This document shows, in pieces, positions 1 to 8,951 of a DNA stretch of 64,000 nucleotides (positions within the stretch are counted from its first letter, which is position 1; every line of letters begins with the position of its first letter). This stretch comes from Croceicoccus gelatinilyticus (lineage in GTDB: Bacteria > Pseudomonadota > Alphaproteobacteria > Sphingomonadales > Sphingomonadaceae): the NCBI RefSeq assembly GCF_018398395.1, contig NZ_JAHCBF010000005.1, positions 293,480 to 357,479 on the forward strand, read 5' to 3'. The translations under genes were made by a program, and so were the position numbers. The notes beneath the pieces are model-generated. The model ran no database searches and had not been told where the DNA came from. It saw nothing but the letters and a program-made list of their open reading frames with translations.

Positions 1-2655
1 GCAGGCACCGCCGAAGTGCGCCTGCGTTTCGACACAGGCTCGCTGGACGAAACCGCCGCCGAACAGGGCTATGCCCACTATGTCGAGCACATGGCCTTCA
101 ACGGGTCGACCAATGTGCCCGAAGGCGAGATGGTCGCCCTGCTCGAACGCAAGGGGCTGGCCTTTGGCGCGGACACCAATGCATCGACAGGTTTCGATAC
201 GACGATCTACAAGCTGAGCCTGCCGACCAACACGCCCGACCTGCTGGACACCGCGCTGATGCTGATGCGCGAAACGGCGGGCGAGCTGCTGTTCGACGAC
301 GCAGCGGTGCAGCGCGAAAAGGGCATCATTCTTTCCGAACGCCGCGACCGGAATACTTATCAGTTCCAGGACGTGGTTGACCGGTTCGCCTTCGAAGCGC
401 CCGACGCGACATATCCCGACCGCCTGCCGATCGGCACGCTGGAAACGCTGAACGCCGCCGATGGCGAAGCGCTGCGCGCATATTGGGAACGCAACTATCG
501 GCCAGAACTCGCCGTGCTGACGGTTGTCGGCGACTATCCGGTCGAAGAGGTCGAGGCGCAGATCAAGGCCAAGTTCTCTGACTGGCAGGCGAAGAGCCAG
601 TCGGTCCCCGATCGCGTATATGGCACCGTGGACCTGACCCGCGCGCCTGCCGAAGACATCTACATCCACCCTGCCCTTCCCGAACGCGTCACCGCCACGC
701 GTCAGGGACAGCCGCAACTTGCGCCCGACACGGCCGCATCGCGCCGAAAGGCCGTTCTGCGCTGGGTCGGATATGCCATCGTCAACCGCCGGTTGAAGCG
801 CCTGACAAGGCAGGATGACCCGCCGTTCAAATCAGCCGGCATCGGCACCAGCGACATGTTCCGCATGGGCCGCATCTCGCGCCTCGTCGTCGATACGACA
901 GAGGGCGAATGGAAGCGCGGCATCGATGCCGCCGTCGCCGAATATCGCCGCGCGCTTGCCGGCGGGTTCAGCGAGGCCGAAGTCGCCGAACAGCTCGCCA
1001 AGCTGATCACCGCACAGGAAGACGCCGCCGCCGGCGAAACCACGCGCACCAATGCGGCGCTGACGGGCGATATTCTCGAACTTTTTGGCGAAGGCGAAAT
1101 TCCGACGCTGCCCAGCGCCAGCCTTGAACGCCTGCGCGCAATGGAAAGCCAGATCACGCCCGATGCCGTGCTGGCCGCGCTGAAGGAAGAAATGGTGCCG
1201 CTGGACGATGCCATGCTGCGCTATTCGGGCCGGACCGAACCGGAAGGCGGCACCGCCGCCTTGCGCGCCGCATGGGACGAGGCGATGGACGCCCCGCTGG
1301 CCGACACCGCACCGCCACAAGTGACCGAGTTCGCCTATACCGACTTCGGCCCCGCCGGAACGGTGGTGAGCGACGGACGCGATCCCGTTTACGACATCCG
1401 CCGCGTTACTTTCGCCAACAACGTCCGCCTGAACATCAAGCAGACCGATCTTGCCGAAGACCAGGTGATCGTCCGGGTCTCGCTGGATGGCGGCGACCTC
1501 CTCAAGACGAAGGACAACCCTCTCGCGGTCGAACTCGCCCCCACCCTGCCTGCAGGCGGACTTGGCGAACACAGCGCGGACGAACTTGAGACCATCCTTG
1601 CCGGACGCAACGTCGGCGCAAGGCTTGGCGCATCGGGTGAGGTGTTTACTTCCACCCGGACGACCACGCCGCGCGACCTTGGCCTGCAACTGCAGTTGGT
1701 TGCCGCCTACCTGACCGATCCGGGCTACCGCAGCGAGGCGATCTCCGCCTATCGCCGCCAGTTGCCCGACCGCTTCGCCCGCATGGACGCAACGCCCAAC
1801 GCGGCGCTTGCCACGCGCCAGATGGAAATCCTGTCAGACAAGGATCCGCGCTACACGATCCAGTCGATCGAGGCTTACGAGGCGCTGGACTTTGCGGACT
1901 TGCGCGCAGCCATGGCCGACCGCCTTGCCAAGGGCGCGATCGAGATCGGGATCGTCGGTGCCATCGACGAGGACAAAGCGATCGCCATGGTCGGGAGCAC
2001 TATCGGCGCCCTGCCCACCCGCGAACCGGCCTTCCTGCCCCGCACCGACGCCCGGCAGCGCAGCTTCACCGCAACGCGCGGCCCTGTCTTCGTGCGCCAC
2101 GGCGGACAGGAGGACCAGGCCGTCATCCGCTACTTCTTCCCGACGACGGACGACAGCGACGCGGCCCTGACGGCATGGCTGGAACTCTTGCAGAGCGTGG
2201 TCGACATCGCGCTGACCGAAGAACTGCGCGAACGTCTGGGCCAGGCCTATTCGCCGGGCGTGGCGTCGTCGATGAGCCAGACCTACCCCGGCTTCGGCCT
2301 CTTCCTGCTGAACGTCGGCGTCGATCTCTCGCAAATCCCGCCTTCGGTTGAGGCGATCGAGGAAACGATGCGCAAGCTGCGGGACGAGCCGATCTCCGCC
2401 GATCTCGTCCAGCGCGCCCGTCAGCCGATGCTCGACAAGTACGACAACGCGCTGAAGTCGAACGCGGGCTGGCTCGGCCTCGTCGACCGCGCGCAGAGCC
2501 AGGATGACCGGCTCGCCAGGTTCGCGGCCTATCGCGGAAGGCTCGAATCGATCACGCCGGAAGAGCTTCAGCAGGCGGCGCGCAAGTGGCTGCCGGCCGG
2601 CGGCGCGGTCGAGATGATCGCCATTCCAGAGGGCGCGACAGAGCCGAGCCTGTGA
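1..2655 (+). CDS. M16 (pitrilysin/insulinase) zinc metallopeptidase, 5' partial
   Basis: C-terminal ~884 residues of a two-unit M16 peptidase. The frame is open from base 1, so the start and a presumed export signal lie outside the window. The inverted zinc motif HYVEH is at bases 76-90, and the REKGIILSE stretch downstream offers the expected third ligand Glu. The second half has the R/Y pair in LRERLGQAYSPG (about 2224-2260), typical of the non-catalytic, substrate-holding M16 half. Full-length relatives are usually about 950-990 residues, so only the N-terminus is missing. Such enzymes are usually periplasmic and degrade peptides; the substrate cannot be told. No T-rich terminator follows. 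Confidence 0.93.
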   Translation, partial: AGTAEVRLRFDTGSLDETAAEQGYAHYVEHMAFNGSTNVPEGEMVALLERKGLAFGADTNASTGFDTTIYKLSLPTNTPDLLDTALMLMRETAGELLFDDAAVQREKGIILSERRDRNTYQFQDVVDRFAFEAPDATYPDRLPIGTLETLNAADGEALRAYWERNYRPELAVLTVVGDYPVEEVEAQIKAKFSDWQAKSQSVPDRVYGTVDLTRAPAEDIYIHPALPERVTATRQGQPQLAPDTAASRRKAVLRWVGYAIVNRRLKRLTRQDDPPFKSAGIGTSDMFRMGRISRLVVDTTEGEWKRGIDAAVAEYRRALAGGFSEAEVAEQLAKLITAQEDAAAGETTRTNAALTGDILELFGEGEIPTLPSASLERLRAMESQITPDAVLAALKEEMVPLDDAMLRYSGRTEPEGGTAALRAAWDEAMDAPLADTAPPQVTEFAYTDFGPAGTVVSDGRDPVYDIRRVTFANNVRLNIKQTDLAEDQVIVRVSLDGGDLLKTKDNPLAVELAPTLPAGGLGEHSADELETILAGRNVGARLGASGEVFTSTRTTTPRDLGLQLQLVAAYLTDPGYRSEAISAYRRQLPDRFARMDATPNAALATRQMEILSDKDPRYTIQSIEAYEALDFADLRAAMADRLAKGAIEIGIVGAIDEDKAIAMVGSTIGALPTREPAFLPRTDARQRSFTATRGPVFVRHGGQEDQAVIRYFFPTTDDSDAALTAWLELLQSVVDIALTEELRERLGQAYSPGVASSMSQTYPGFGLFLLNVGVDLSQIPPSVEAIEETMRKLRDEPISADLVQRARQPMLDKYDNALKSNAGWLGLVDRAQSQDDRLARFAAYRGRLESITPEELQQAARKWLPAGGAVEMIAIPEGATEPSL

Positions 2656-2940
2656 AGCAATGAAGAATAAGTGAAAGTTCATCGTAATTATACTTGTCGA
2701 TTGTACTTTCGCTTGTTCTCCAACCTCTCATGAGCGAGGCTTTCATCGGCGCAAGTAAGCATCACATTGCTACTTGTTCGTTCTTTGGCCGCACTTGGAC
2801 TTTGCGGATATTAAGCGGCCATTCATGACGCCTTAACGGCTCGTCGTGCATGAAGAACGCTTCGTGGAACCCGTCCTTGCGACCAATGGGGTTGAACCGA
2901 CACAAGGCCGCCGGATCACCCAAACGGAGATACTTGGACG
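2656..2940. other. Intergenic region, probable promoter of the 2941 gene
   Basis: 285 bases between the M16 peptidase stop and the small secreted protein. The first ~100 bases are notably AT-rich compared with the surroundings. I see no convincing ORF, RNA or hairpin. It must contain the promoter of the downstream monocistronic gene, but no clear -35/-10 pair can be named. Confidence 0.3.
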
Positions 2941-3381
2941 ATGAAGAAATTCCTCGCTGTTGCGACGCTGGCCGGTGCCCTCACCGCCGCTCCCGCACTC
3001 GCTCAGGACGAAGCTGCAGCCGAAGCGCCCGCAGCCGAAGCACCCGCCGCTGCCGCTGCTGAAGAAGCTGCTGCCCCCGAAGCAACGCCGGTCACCGATG
3101 CCGACCTCGACAAGTTCGCGGCCGCTGCCATCAAGGTGAACGAAGTCGCCCAGGACGCGACGATGTCGGCTGAAGAAAAGCAGGCCGCCATGGTCGCCGC
3201 CGTGAGCGGTTCGGGCCTCGACCCGCACATGTTCAACGAGATCGCGACCAAGTCGCAGACCGACGAAACCATGAAGGCACGCGTTGCCGAAGCGTTCGCC
3301 CGCCGCCCGGCCCCCGAGGCCCCGGCTGCTGCCGCGACTGCCGAAGCCGAAGCCGAGACCGAAGAACAGGTCGGCGGCTGA
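2941..3381 (+). CDS. Small secreted Ala/Glu-rich protein, DUF4168-like core
   Basis: 146 residues. A clear signal peptide (MKKFLAVATLAGALTAAPALAQ) is followed by a low-complexity Ala/Glu/Pro region (residues ~22-52), a helical core of about 60 residues (VTDADLDKFAAAAIKVNEV to MKARVAEAF), and a second Ala/Glu-rich tail. The core resembles DUF4168-type periplasmic helical proteins; the match is from memory and weak. A GGAG-type site lies about 10 bases before the ATG (cggagatacttggacg). It is monocistronic: a 285-base gap lies upstream and a strong intrinsic terminator starts 30 bases after the stop. Function unknown. Confidence 0.8.
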   Translation: MKKFLAVATLAGALTAAPALAQDEAAAEAPAAEAPAAAAAEEAAAPEATPVTDADLDKFAAAAIKVNEVAQDATMSAEEKQAAMVAAVSGSGLDPHMFNEIATKSQTDETMKARVAEAFARRPAPEAPAAAATAEAEAETEEQVGG

Positions 3382-3410
3382 TCGCTTTATCGCGATACGC
3401 ACAAGATCAA

Positions 3411-3439
3411 GGCCCCGCCCGCAAGGACGGGGCCTTTTT
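3411..3439 (+). terminator. Intrinsic terminator after the small secreted protein
   Basis: Perfect 7-bp stem GGCCCCG (3411-3417) / CGGGGCC (3428-3434) with a 10-base loop, followed by TTTTT at 3435-3439. Separates the secreted-protein gene from purS. Confidence 0.93.
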
Positions 3440-3532
3440 CGTGGTATTGGGGGCGGCTTGCTTGCGGGCGCGGCGCAATCACGGCATAGGCGCACCACGA
3501 ATCCCAAGTCAGCCATTTCGAAAGGCCCTTCG

Positions 3533-3766
3533 ATGAAGGTCAACGTCCACGTCAGCCTCAAGCCCGGTGTGCTCGATCCGCAGGGCCGCGCGATCCACCA
3601 CGCGCTCGAAGGACTGGGTTTTTCCGGCGTAAACGACGTGCGCGCAGGCCGCCTGATCGCACTGGATGTCGCCGACGACACCAGTGACGAGGCGCTGGAC
3701 GAAATGTGCCGCAAGCTGCTCGCCAACATGGTGATCGAGAATTACCGCATCGAGAAGGTGGGCTGA
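3533..3766 (+). CDS. purS: Phosphoribosylformylglycinamidine synthase subunit PurS
   Basis: 77 residues, the usual PurS length. PurS is the small bridging subunit of the three-part FGAM synthase (PurS-PurQ-PurL) in de novo purine synthesis; it helps pass ammonia from PurQ to PurL. The sequence has the family pattern [20 protein letters not shown] near the start and [10 protein letters not shown] near the end. The ATG at 3533 follows a GAAAGG site. The purQ start codon lies 2 bases after the stop, so the two are co-translated. purL is not in the window. Confidence 0.96.
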   Translation: MKVNVHVSLKPGVLDPQGRAIHHALEGLGFSGVNDVRAGRLIALDVADDTSDEALDEMCRKLLANMVIENYRIEKVG

Positions 3767-3768
3767 CC

Positions 3769-4446
3769 ATGGCCTTCACCGCCGGTGTCATCACCTTTCC
3801 CGGCTCCAACTGCGACCGCGACATGGCGGTGGCGATCGAGGCGGTTTCGGGCAAGCCTGCAACCCGCATCTGGCACGGCGATGCCGCCCTGCCCGAAGGC
3901 CTCGACTTCATCGCGGTTCCGGGCGGGTTCTCCTATGGCGACTACCTGCGTTCGGGCGCGATGGCCGCGAACAGCCCCGTGATGCGCGCCGTTGCCGAAG
4001 CAGCCGAACGCGGCGTGCCGGTGCTGGGCGTATGCAACGGCTTCCAGATCCTTACCGAAACCGGCCTGCTGCCCGGCGCGCTGATGCGCAATGCCGGCAT
4101 CCACTTCGTCTGCCGCGAAGTGCCGCTGATCGTCGGCAACGATACCTCGCTGTTCACCGCGAAGTATTCCAAGGGTCAGGAAATCGTCATCCCCGTCGCC
4201 CACCACGACGGCAACTACTACGCCGATGATGAGACGCTGGACCGGCTTGAAGGCGAAGGCCAGGTCGCGTTCCGCTATGCCGACAACCCGAACGGTTCGG
4301 CCCGCGACATCGCAGGCGTCCTGAATACGAAGGGCAACGTGCTGGGCATGATGCCCCACCCCGAACGCAAGATCGAGGCAGCGCAGGGCGGCGATGATGG
4401 CCGCGCGCTGTTCGAAGGCGTTTTCGAAGGGCTCTCGGTCGCGTAA
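3769..4446 (+). CDS. purQ: FGAM synthase glutaminase subunit PurQ
   Basis: 225 residues, a class I glutamine amidotransferase that supplies ammonia to PurL in purine synthesis. The nucleophile Cys sits in GVCNGFQ (about residue 87) and the His/Glu pair in MMPHPERK near the C-terminus. GSNCDRD and [10 protein letters not shown] are PurQ signatures. ATG at 3769 is chosen because it follows the purS stop by 2 bases and gives the expected N-terminus [14 protein letters not shown]. The DUF1232 gene follows after 13 bases, probably in the same transcript. Confidence 0.97.
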   Translation: MAFTAGVITFPGSNCDRDMAVAIEAVSGKPATRIWHGDAALPEGLDFIAVPGGFSYGDYLRSGAMAANSPVMRAVAEAAERGVPVLGVCNGFQILTETGLLPGALMRNAGIHFVCREVPLIVGNDTSLFTAKYSKGQEIVIPVAHHDGNYYADDETLDRLEGEGQVAFRYADNPNGSARDIAGVLNTKGNVLGMMPHPERKIEAAQGGDDGRALFEGVFEGLSVA

Positions 4447-4459
4447 ACCGGCCGCCGGC

Positions 4460-4828
4460 ATGCTGGACCGGCTGAAACATTGGGCAAAGGCGCTGAAACG
4501 CGACGTGATCGCGCTCTGGCTTGCCGCGCGCGATCCGCGTGTGCCGATGGGCGCAAAAGTGCTGGCCGGCGCGGTCGCCGCCTATGCCCTGTCGCCGGTC
4601 GACCTGATCCCCGATTTCATTCCCGTGCTGGGCCTGCTGGACGACCTGCTGATCGTCCCTGCGGGCATCTGGCTGGCGCTACGCCTGATACCCGCGCCAG
4701 TGATGGCGGACTTGCGCAAACGAGCCGAAACGATGGCAAAGCCGCGCTCTACCGCGGGGCTGATCGCGGTGATCGTGATCTGGGCTGTCGCGCTCGGCGG
4801 GGTGTGGCTGATAATCAGATATCGATGA
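4460..4828 (+). CDS. DUF1232 (YkvA-type) small membrane protein
   Basis: 122 residues. The DUF1232 signature [18 protein letters not shown] followed by LDDLL is at about residues 40-62; two hydrophobic stretches (about 53-85 and 100-118) suggest membrane association. The family function is unknown. It sits 13 bases downstream of purQ and is probably co-transcribed. The last 14 bases overlap the end of the convergent thioesterase gene. The start at 4460 excludes an upstream extension overlapping purQ. Confidence 0.88.
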   Translation: MLDRLKHWAKALKRDVIALWLAARDPRVPMGAKVLAGAVAAYALSPVDLIPDFIPVLGLLDDLLIVPAGIWLALRLIPAPVMADLRKRAETMAKPRSTAGLIAVIVIWAVALGGVWLIIRYR

Positions 4829-5234
4829 CCGCTGCCGTCACCGTCATCATCGCGCAGATCTTTCCCTCTGGCGTTTGAAGGCTCGCCTCCAGAACGGCGG
4901 TCGTCCGGCCCAGCTTGATAACCCGCGCTTCACCGATCACCGTCCCCACCGGCGTTGGGGACAGGAAGTTCACAGTGAAGCTCAGCGACGGCACCGCCTT
5001 CGTCAGTGGGAGCGAAAGCTTCGCCGCCATCCCCGCTGCCTCATCCAGCATTGCAGTCACGTAACCGCCGTGGAGGTTGCCGAGGATGTTCGTGAATTCG
5101 GGCAAAGCCTCGAACGAGAGGGTCACTTTCCGCTCATCCGTATCGTAGGCGATGAACTTCGTGCCCAGCGTGCGACCGCCGGGCGAGAGAACCTTGTCGA
5201 ACAGTTCGGATGCGTTGTCGGTTTCTGTCTGCAT
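4815..5234 (-). CDS. PaaI-type hotdog-fold thioesterase
   Basis: 139 residues of the acyl-CoA thioesterase 4HBT/PaaI family. The catalytic-region pattern [16 protein letters not shown] has the HGG turn and the acidic residue on the central helix. Such enzymes hydrolyse acyl- or aryl-CoA in the cytoplasm, often as a CoA salvage step. It is a single gene convergent with the DUF1232 gene (14-base overlap). Its promoter must lie in 5235-5472, which holds a cluster of TGTCACC motifs. Confidence 0.88.
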   Translation of the reverse strand: MQTETDNASELFDKVLSPGGRTLGTKFIAYDTDERKVTLSFEALPEFTNILGNLHGGYVTAMLDEAAGMAAKLSLPLTKAVPSLSFTVNFLSPTPVGTVIGEARVIKLGRTTAVLEASLQTPEGKICAMMTVTAAVIDI

Positions 5235-5365
5235 GGCGCGACGCTAGCGGGGCGCCAGCCTTCACCGAACTGACCCTATGAGCAGGGTTTTGCTGTCCTA
5301 CACACCCCGATGTGGCCATCGTGAGCGCCGCTCTTTCAAATCGTCGGCCCCGCTCCCGCGCAATG

Positions 5366-5455
5366 TGTCACCCGGCCCTATGCAGGCGAAAGGCGCAGAA
5401 ATACGCAGTTTTGGCGTGTTGGACTTGGGTGACAGGGTGTCACCTTTGTCACCCA
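5366..5455. repeat. Cluster of TGTCACCC / GGGTGACA motifs with a 9-bp inverted repeat
   Basis: TGTCACCC occurs at 5366-5373, TGTCACC at 5438-5444 and TGTCACCCA at 5447-5455, with the reverse form TGGGTGACA at 5426-5434. The outer pair (5426-5434 and 5447-5455) is a perfect 9-bp inverted repeat with a 12-base spacer; GGTGACA and TGTCACC also form a nested 7-bp pair. It lies between the thioesterase start and the stop of the c-di-GMP gene. There is no T-run, so it is not a standard terminator. It could be a protein-binding site or a dispersed genomic repeat. Confidence 0.6.
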
Positions 5456-5472
5456 GTGCGACAGTTTAGACC

Positions 5473-7917
5473 TCAGGCAATCTTGCGGTCCGCATCCCGT
5501 GCGAGCAGCGCTGCCGCCTCGATCGCACCCATGGGACGGCCGAACAGGAAGCCCTGGATCTTGGTGCAGCCGAGCTGGCGGATACGGTCGAGTTCGCGTT
5601 CGCTTTCGACGCCCTCTGCCGTGGTCGTCATGTCGAGCGCGTCGGCCATGGCGACGACGGCGCGGATGATGGCCAGCGATTCCGGGCTGTCCTTGGCCGC
5701 GCCCGTCACGAACGAACGGTCGATCTTGATCGTCGTGAAGCGGTTGTTGCGCAGGTATCCCAGCGACGAATAGCCGGTACCGAAATCGTCGAGCGCAATG
5801 CCGCAGCCCAGCGACTGTATCTGGCTGAGCGTGTTCTGAGCCGCCCCGCCATCGCGCAGGAAGATCGATTCGGTGACTTCGAGCTCCAGCCGCTCAGCCG
5901 CAAGGCCGCTGCTGGCCAGCGCCGAGACAACGGTGCTGGCAAAGCTGGCGTCCAGCATCTGCTCTGCCGAGACGTTCACCGCGATGCGGATGTTGGAGGG
6001 CCAGCGCGCCGCTTCTTCACAGGCGCGGCGCAGGGCCCATTCGCCGATCGGCACGATCAGGCGCGTATCCTCTGCAATCGGGATGAACTTTGCCGGACTG
6101 ACAGGGCCGAACTCTGCCGAATTCCAGCGCAGCAGCGCCTCGAAGCTCATGACCTGCTCGGTCTCGGCATCGACGACGGGCTGGAAGGCCAGCGTCAGTT
6201 CGTCCCGCTCAAGCGCGTGGCGCAGCGCAAATTCGAGCTTGCGACGCTCTTCCGCATGGGCGTGCATCTGGGGCTCGTAAGCGAAGTGGCTGCCGCCGCC
6301 CTCGTCCTTCGAGCGATAGAGCGCGAGGTCGGCATTGCGCATCAGTGTTTCGACCGTGCGCGCATCGCGCGGGCCGATGGCGGAACCGACCGAGGCGCCG
6401 ACGTAAAGCGTGTGGTGGTCGACGTCGTAGGGCTTGGACAGCACGTCGATAATGGCATGGGCCATGCGGTCGACGGCGTTGCGATCGTTGACGTCGGCCA
6501 TGACGACGGCGAACTCGTCACCGCCTAGGCGTCCGCAAGTATCGTGCTGGCCCATCAAGACGCGCAGGCGGCGCGAAACCTGTGCCAGCAGTTCGTCACC
6601 GATCTGGTGGCCAAGAGTATCGTTCACGGCCTTGAAGCGGTCGAGGTCGATCATCAGGAAGGCGCAGCGCGTGCGCCACTGTTCCGCCCGCTGGAGCGCA
6701 GTGCCCAGTGCTTCGGTCAGCATCATGCGGTTCGGCAGGCCGGTCAGCTGGTCGTAACGGGCCAGCTGCGCGATCTTCTCGGCGCTTTCGCGCTGTTCGG
6801 TAACGTCAGAGCCGACACCGCGGAAGCCGGAGAACTGGCCGTGCTCGTCATGCTTGGGCGTGCCCGACAGTTCCCACCAGCGACTGCGGCCGCCGACGTT
6901 CACGCGGACCATTAGGTTGGAGAAGCTCTCGCGGCGCTTCAGGCGCTCGGCAAGGTCGCGCAGGGACGACGGCAGCGAGCCGCTTTCCCAGCCGTCACCC
7001 GCAATCAGGCGCAGCAGCGGCTGACCGTCGGCCTGGTGCGGCTGCATCTGCAGGGCGTGGGCGAAACGGGGCGAAACACCGCGAACCCGGCGGGAGCTGT
7101 CGACGCTCCACAGCCAGTCGGCGCTATTTTCCTCGAACTCGTGAAGCAGGAGCGAAACGGTCTCGGCCTTTTCGGCAAGGCTCGCCTCGGTAATGCGCAG
7201 GCGCAGGTAGAGCCGCGAGAGCGCCAGAGCGCCGCCGGCAATGGTGCCCGAAAAGGCAAGCTGCGCGATGGCCGCGACCCAGTCGCCGCGGATCGCCGGA
7301 CCGATTGCACCGCCGATCCCGAATATTCCGATGAAGACCATGGCCGCCGTCGGCACGACCGAGAGCGAAAGGACGAAAACGCCGATCAACATGACCATGA
7401 CCGCATATTGCGGCGCGCTGCCGGTGCTCAGCACTTCGGGGAAGATCAGCATGGGCGCAACCCACAGCGCACCGGCAAGGCCGACGGTGGCTAGGTGGGT
7501 GCGAAGTTCGTCGGATCCGAGCTGGCGGCGTTCGGCATCGGTGAAGGTCCGCTCAATCCGCATCATGGCCAGCGCCATCATGACGACAAGCGCAAACCAG
7601 CCGCCCACGATCATCCCGCCCGCAGCCGAAGTCCAAACGACCATGGCGGGAAGAGCAGCGGCAATGAAGATCGCAAAGCGCAGCCAGGCACCACGTGCCA
7701 ATGCGCCATATTGCAGGCCAACGAGGCGGCCGGGTCTTTCCTCCCCGCGGCGCAGCTTGCCCATGACGCGTTTCGCCATGCCATCGCGCGACTCGGGCAC
7801 GAAAGCGTCTTCGCTCGCTGACGGGGGCGTCGAATTGCCGCCCTTGCGCTTGAGTACAGACCCCAACATGACATCAGGGGTACATGAAACAGGGTTGATA
7901 ACCGGTAAACGCGCCAT
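5473..7917 (-). CDS. Membrane-anchored PAS-GGDEF-EAL c-di-GMP turnover protein
   Basis: 814 residues. Several hydrophobic spans lie between about residues 75 and 240, then a PAS sensor region (~250-375), a GGDEF domain (~385-545) and an EAL domain (~555-805). The GGDEF motif is intact (RLGGDEF), and EAL residues are present (EALLRW, DDFGTGYSS, EGVE), so both cyclase and phosphodiesterase activity are possible. The inhibitory RxxD site five residues before GGDEF is not intact (GQHD). The start could be 7917 or 7869. In this genome context it may influence pili or exopolysaccharide, but no link is shown by sequence. Confidence 0.94.
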   Translation of the reverse strand: MARLPVINPVSCTPDVMLGSVLKRKGGNSTPPSASEDAFVPESRDGMAKRVMGKLRRGEERPGRLVGLQYGALARGAWLRFAIFIAAALPAMVVWTSAAGGMIVGGWFALVVMMALAMMRIERTFTDAERRQLGSDELRTHLATVGLAGALWVAPMLIFPEVLSTGSAPQYAVMVMLIGVFVLSLSVVPTAAMVFIGIFGIGGAIGPAIRGDWVAAIAQLAFSGTIAGGALALSRLYLRLRITEASLAEKAETVSLLLHEFEENSADWLWSVDSSRRVRGVSPRFAHALQMQPHQADGQPLLRLIAGDGWESGSLPSSLRDLAERLKRRESFSNLMVRVNVGGRSRWWELSGTPKHDEHGQFSGFRGVGSDVTEQRESAEKIAQLARYDQLTGLPNRMMLTEALGTALQRAEQWRTRCAFLMIDLDRFKAVNDTLGHQIGDELLAQVSRRLRVLMGQHDTCGRLGGDEFAVVMADVNDRNAVDRMAHAIIDVLSKPYDVDHHTLYVGASVGSAIGPRDARTVETLMRNADLALYRSKDEGGGSHFAYEPQMHAHAEERRKLEFALRHALERDELTLAFQPVVDAETEQVMSFEALLRWNSAEFGPVSPAKFIPIAEDTRLIVPIGEWALRRACEEAARWPSNIRIAVNVSAEQMLDASFASTVVSALASSGLAAERLELEVTESIFLRDGGAAQNTLSQIQSLGCGIALDDFGTGYSSLGYLRNNRFTTIKIDRSFVTGAAKDSPESLAIIRAVVAMADALDMTTTAEGVESERELDRIRQLGCTKIQGFLFGRPMGAIEAAALLARDADRKIA

Positions 7918-7980
7918 CAGCGTCGGGCCGGTCGGAAAGCTGCCCGACGGTAGCCCTCGCTTAACTATGCAAGCGCCCGA

Positions 7981-8874
7981 TCAGCGGTCGAAAACGACGG
8001 TCCTTTCACCGTTCAGGAACACGCGGTCTTCAAGATGCGCACGTACCGCACGAGCCAGCACGCGGCGTTCGACATCGCGGCCACGGGCGACCAGCGCTTC
8101 GGGAGTGTCGGCATGGGATACGGCTTCGACGTCCTGCGCGATGATCGGCCCTTCGTCGAGGTCGGCCGTCACGTAGTGACTGGTCGCGCCGATCATCTTC
8201 ACGCCGCGCGCATGGGCCTGGTGATAGGGTTTCGCACCCTTGAAGCCCGGCAGGAACGAGTGGTGGATGTTAATGCATCGACCTGACAGGAATGCGGCCA
8301 TGTCGTCGGATAGGATCTGCATGTAGCGGGCCAGCACGACCAGTTCGGCACCGGTTTCGTTGATGACCTTCTGGACCGCGGCCTCCTGCTGAGGCTTGGT
8401 GTCCTTGGTGATCGGCAAGTGATGGAACGGCGTATCGCCCAGCAGCGTAACTGCCAGTGCTTCCTGCGGATGGTTCGAGATCACTGCGACGACGTCCATT
8501 GCCAGTTCCCCGATACGATTGCGATAGAGCAGGTCGCCAAGGCAGTGGTCGAACTTCGAGACCATGAGCACGACCTTCTTGCACTCTTCCCGGTCGCGCA
8601 GGCTCCAGTCCATGCCCGCTTCCTCTCCCACCGGGGCAAAACCGGCACGGTAGGCATCGAGCGTTACATCGCCCGGATCGAACTCGACCCGCATGAAGAA
8701 ACGCTCCGTATCAGGGTCGTTGTACTGCTGCGCGTCGGTAATGTTGCCGCCCTGCCCGGCAAGAAAACCGGCCACCCCGGCGACAAGGCCGGGACGGTCC
8801 TGACAGGACAGGCTGAGGACGAAACGTTTCGCCAAGGGTCGCATCTCCATCGGGCGCGTGAACCGCGCGGCCAT
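7981..8874 (-). CDS. purU: Formyltetrahydrofolate deformylase PurU
   Basis: Hydrolyses 10-formyl-THF to THF and formate, feeding formate to purine synthesis and balancing one-carbon pools. An ACT domain occupies about residues 15-95 (VLSLSCQDRPGLVAGVAGFL) and the formyltransferase-like catalytic domain follows. The catalytic region NIHHSFLPGFKG and the Asp in TADLDEGPI are present. Family members are about 285 residues, so the true start may be one of the internal ATGs at 8847 or 8841; none has a convincing ribosome site. Probably monocistronic. Confidence 0.94.
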   Translation of the reverse strand: MAARFTRPMEMRPLAKRFVLSLSCQDRPGLVAGVAGFLAGQGGNITDAQQYNDPDTERFFMRVEFDPGDVTLDAYRAGFAPVGEEAGMDWSLRDREECKKVVLMVSKFDHCLGDLLYRNRIGELAMDVVAVISNHPQEALAVTLLGDTPFHHLPITKDTKPQQEAAVQKVINETGAELVVLARYMQILSDDMAAFLSGRCINIHHSFLPGFKGAKPYHQAHARGVKMIGATSHYVTADLDEGPIIAQDVEAVSHADTPEALVARGRDVERRVLARAVRAHLEDRVFLNGERTVVFDR

Positions 8875-8951
8875 CGGGCGCGAAAGCCGCGCGCCGAGGC
8901 GCTTTAGGCAGGAACGCCGCCGTCCTCAACCGGCCTTTGACTCAAGCAGTG

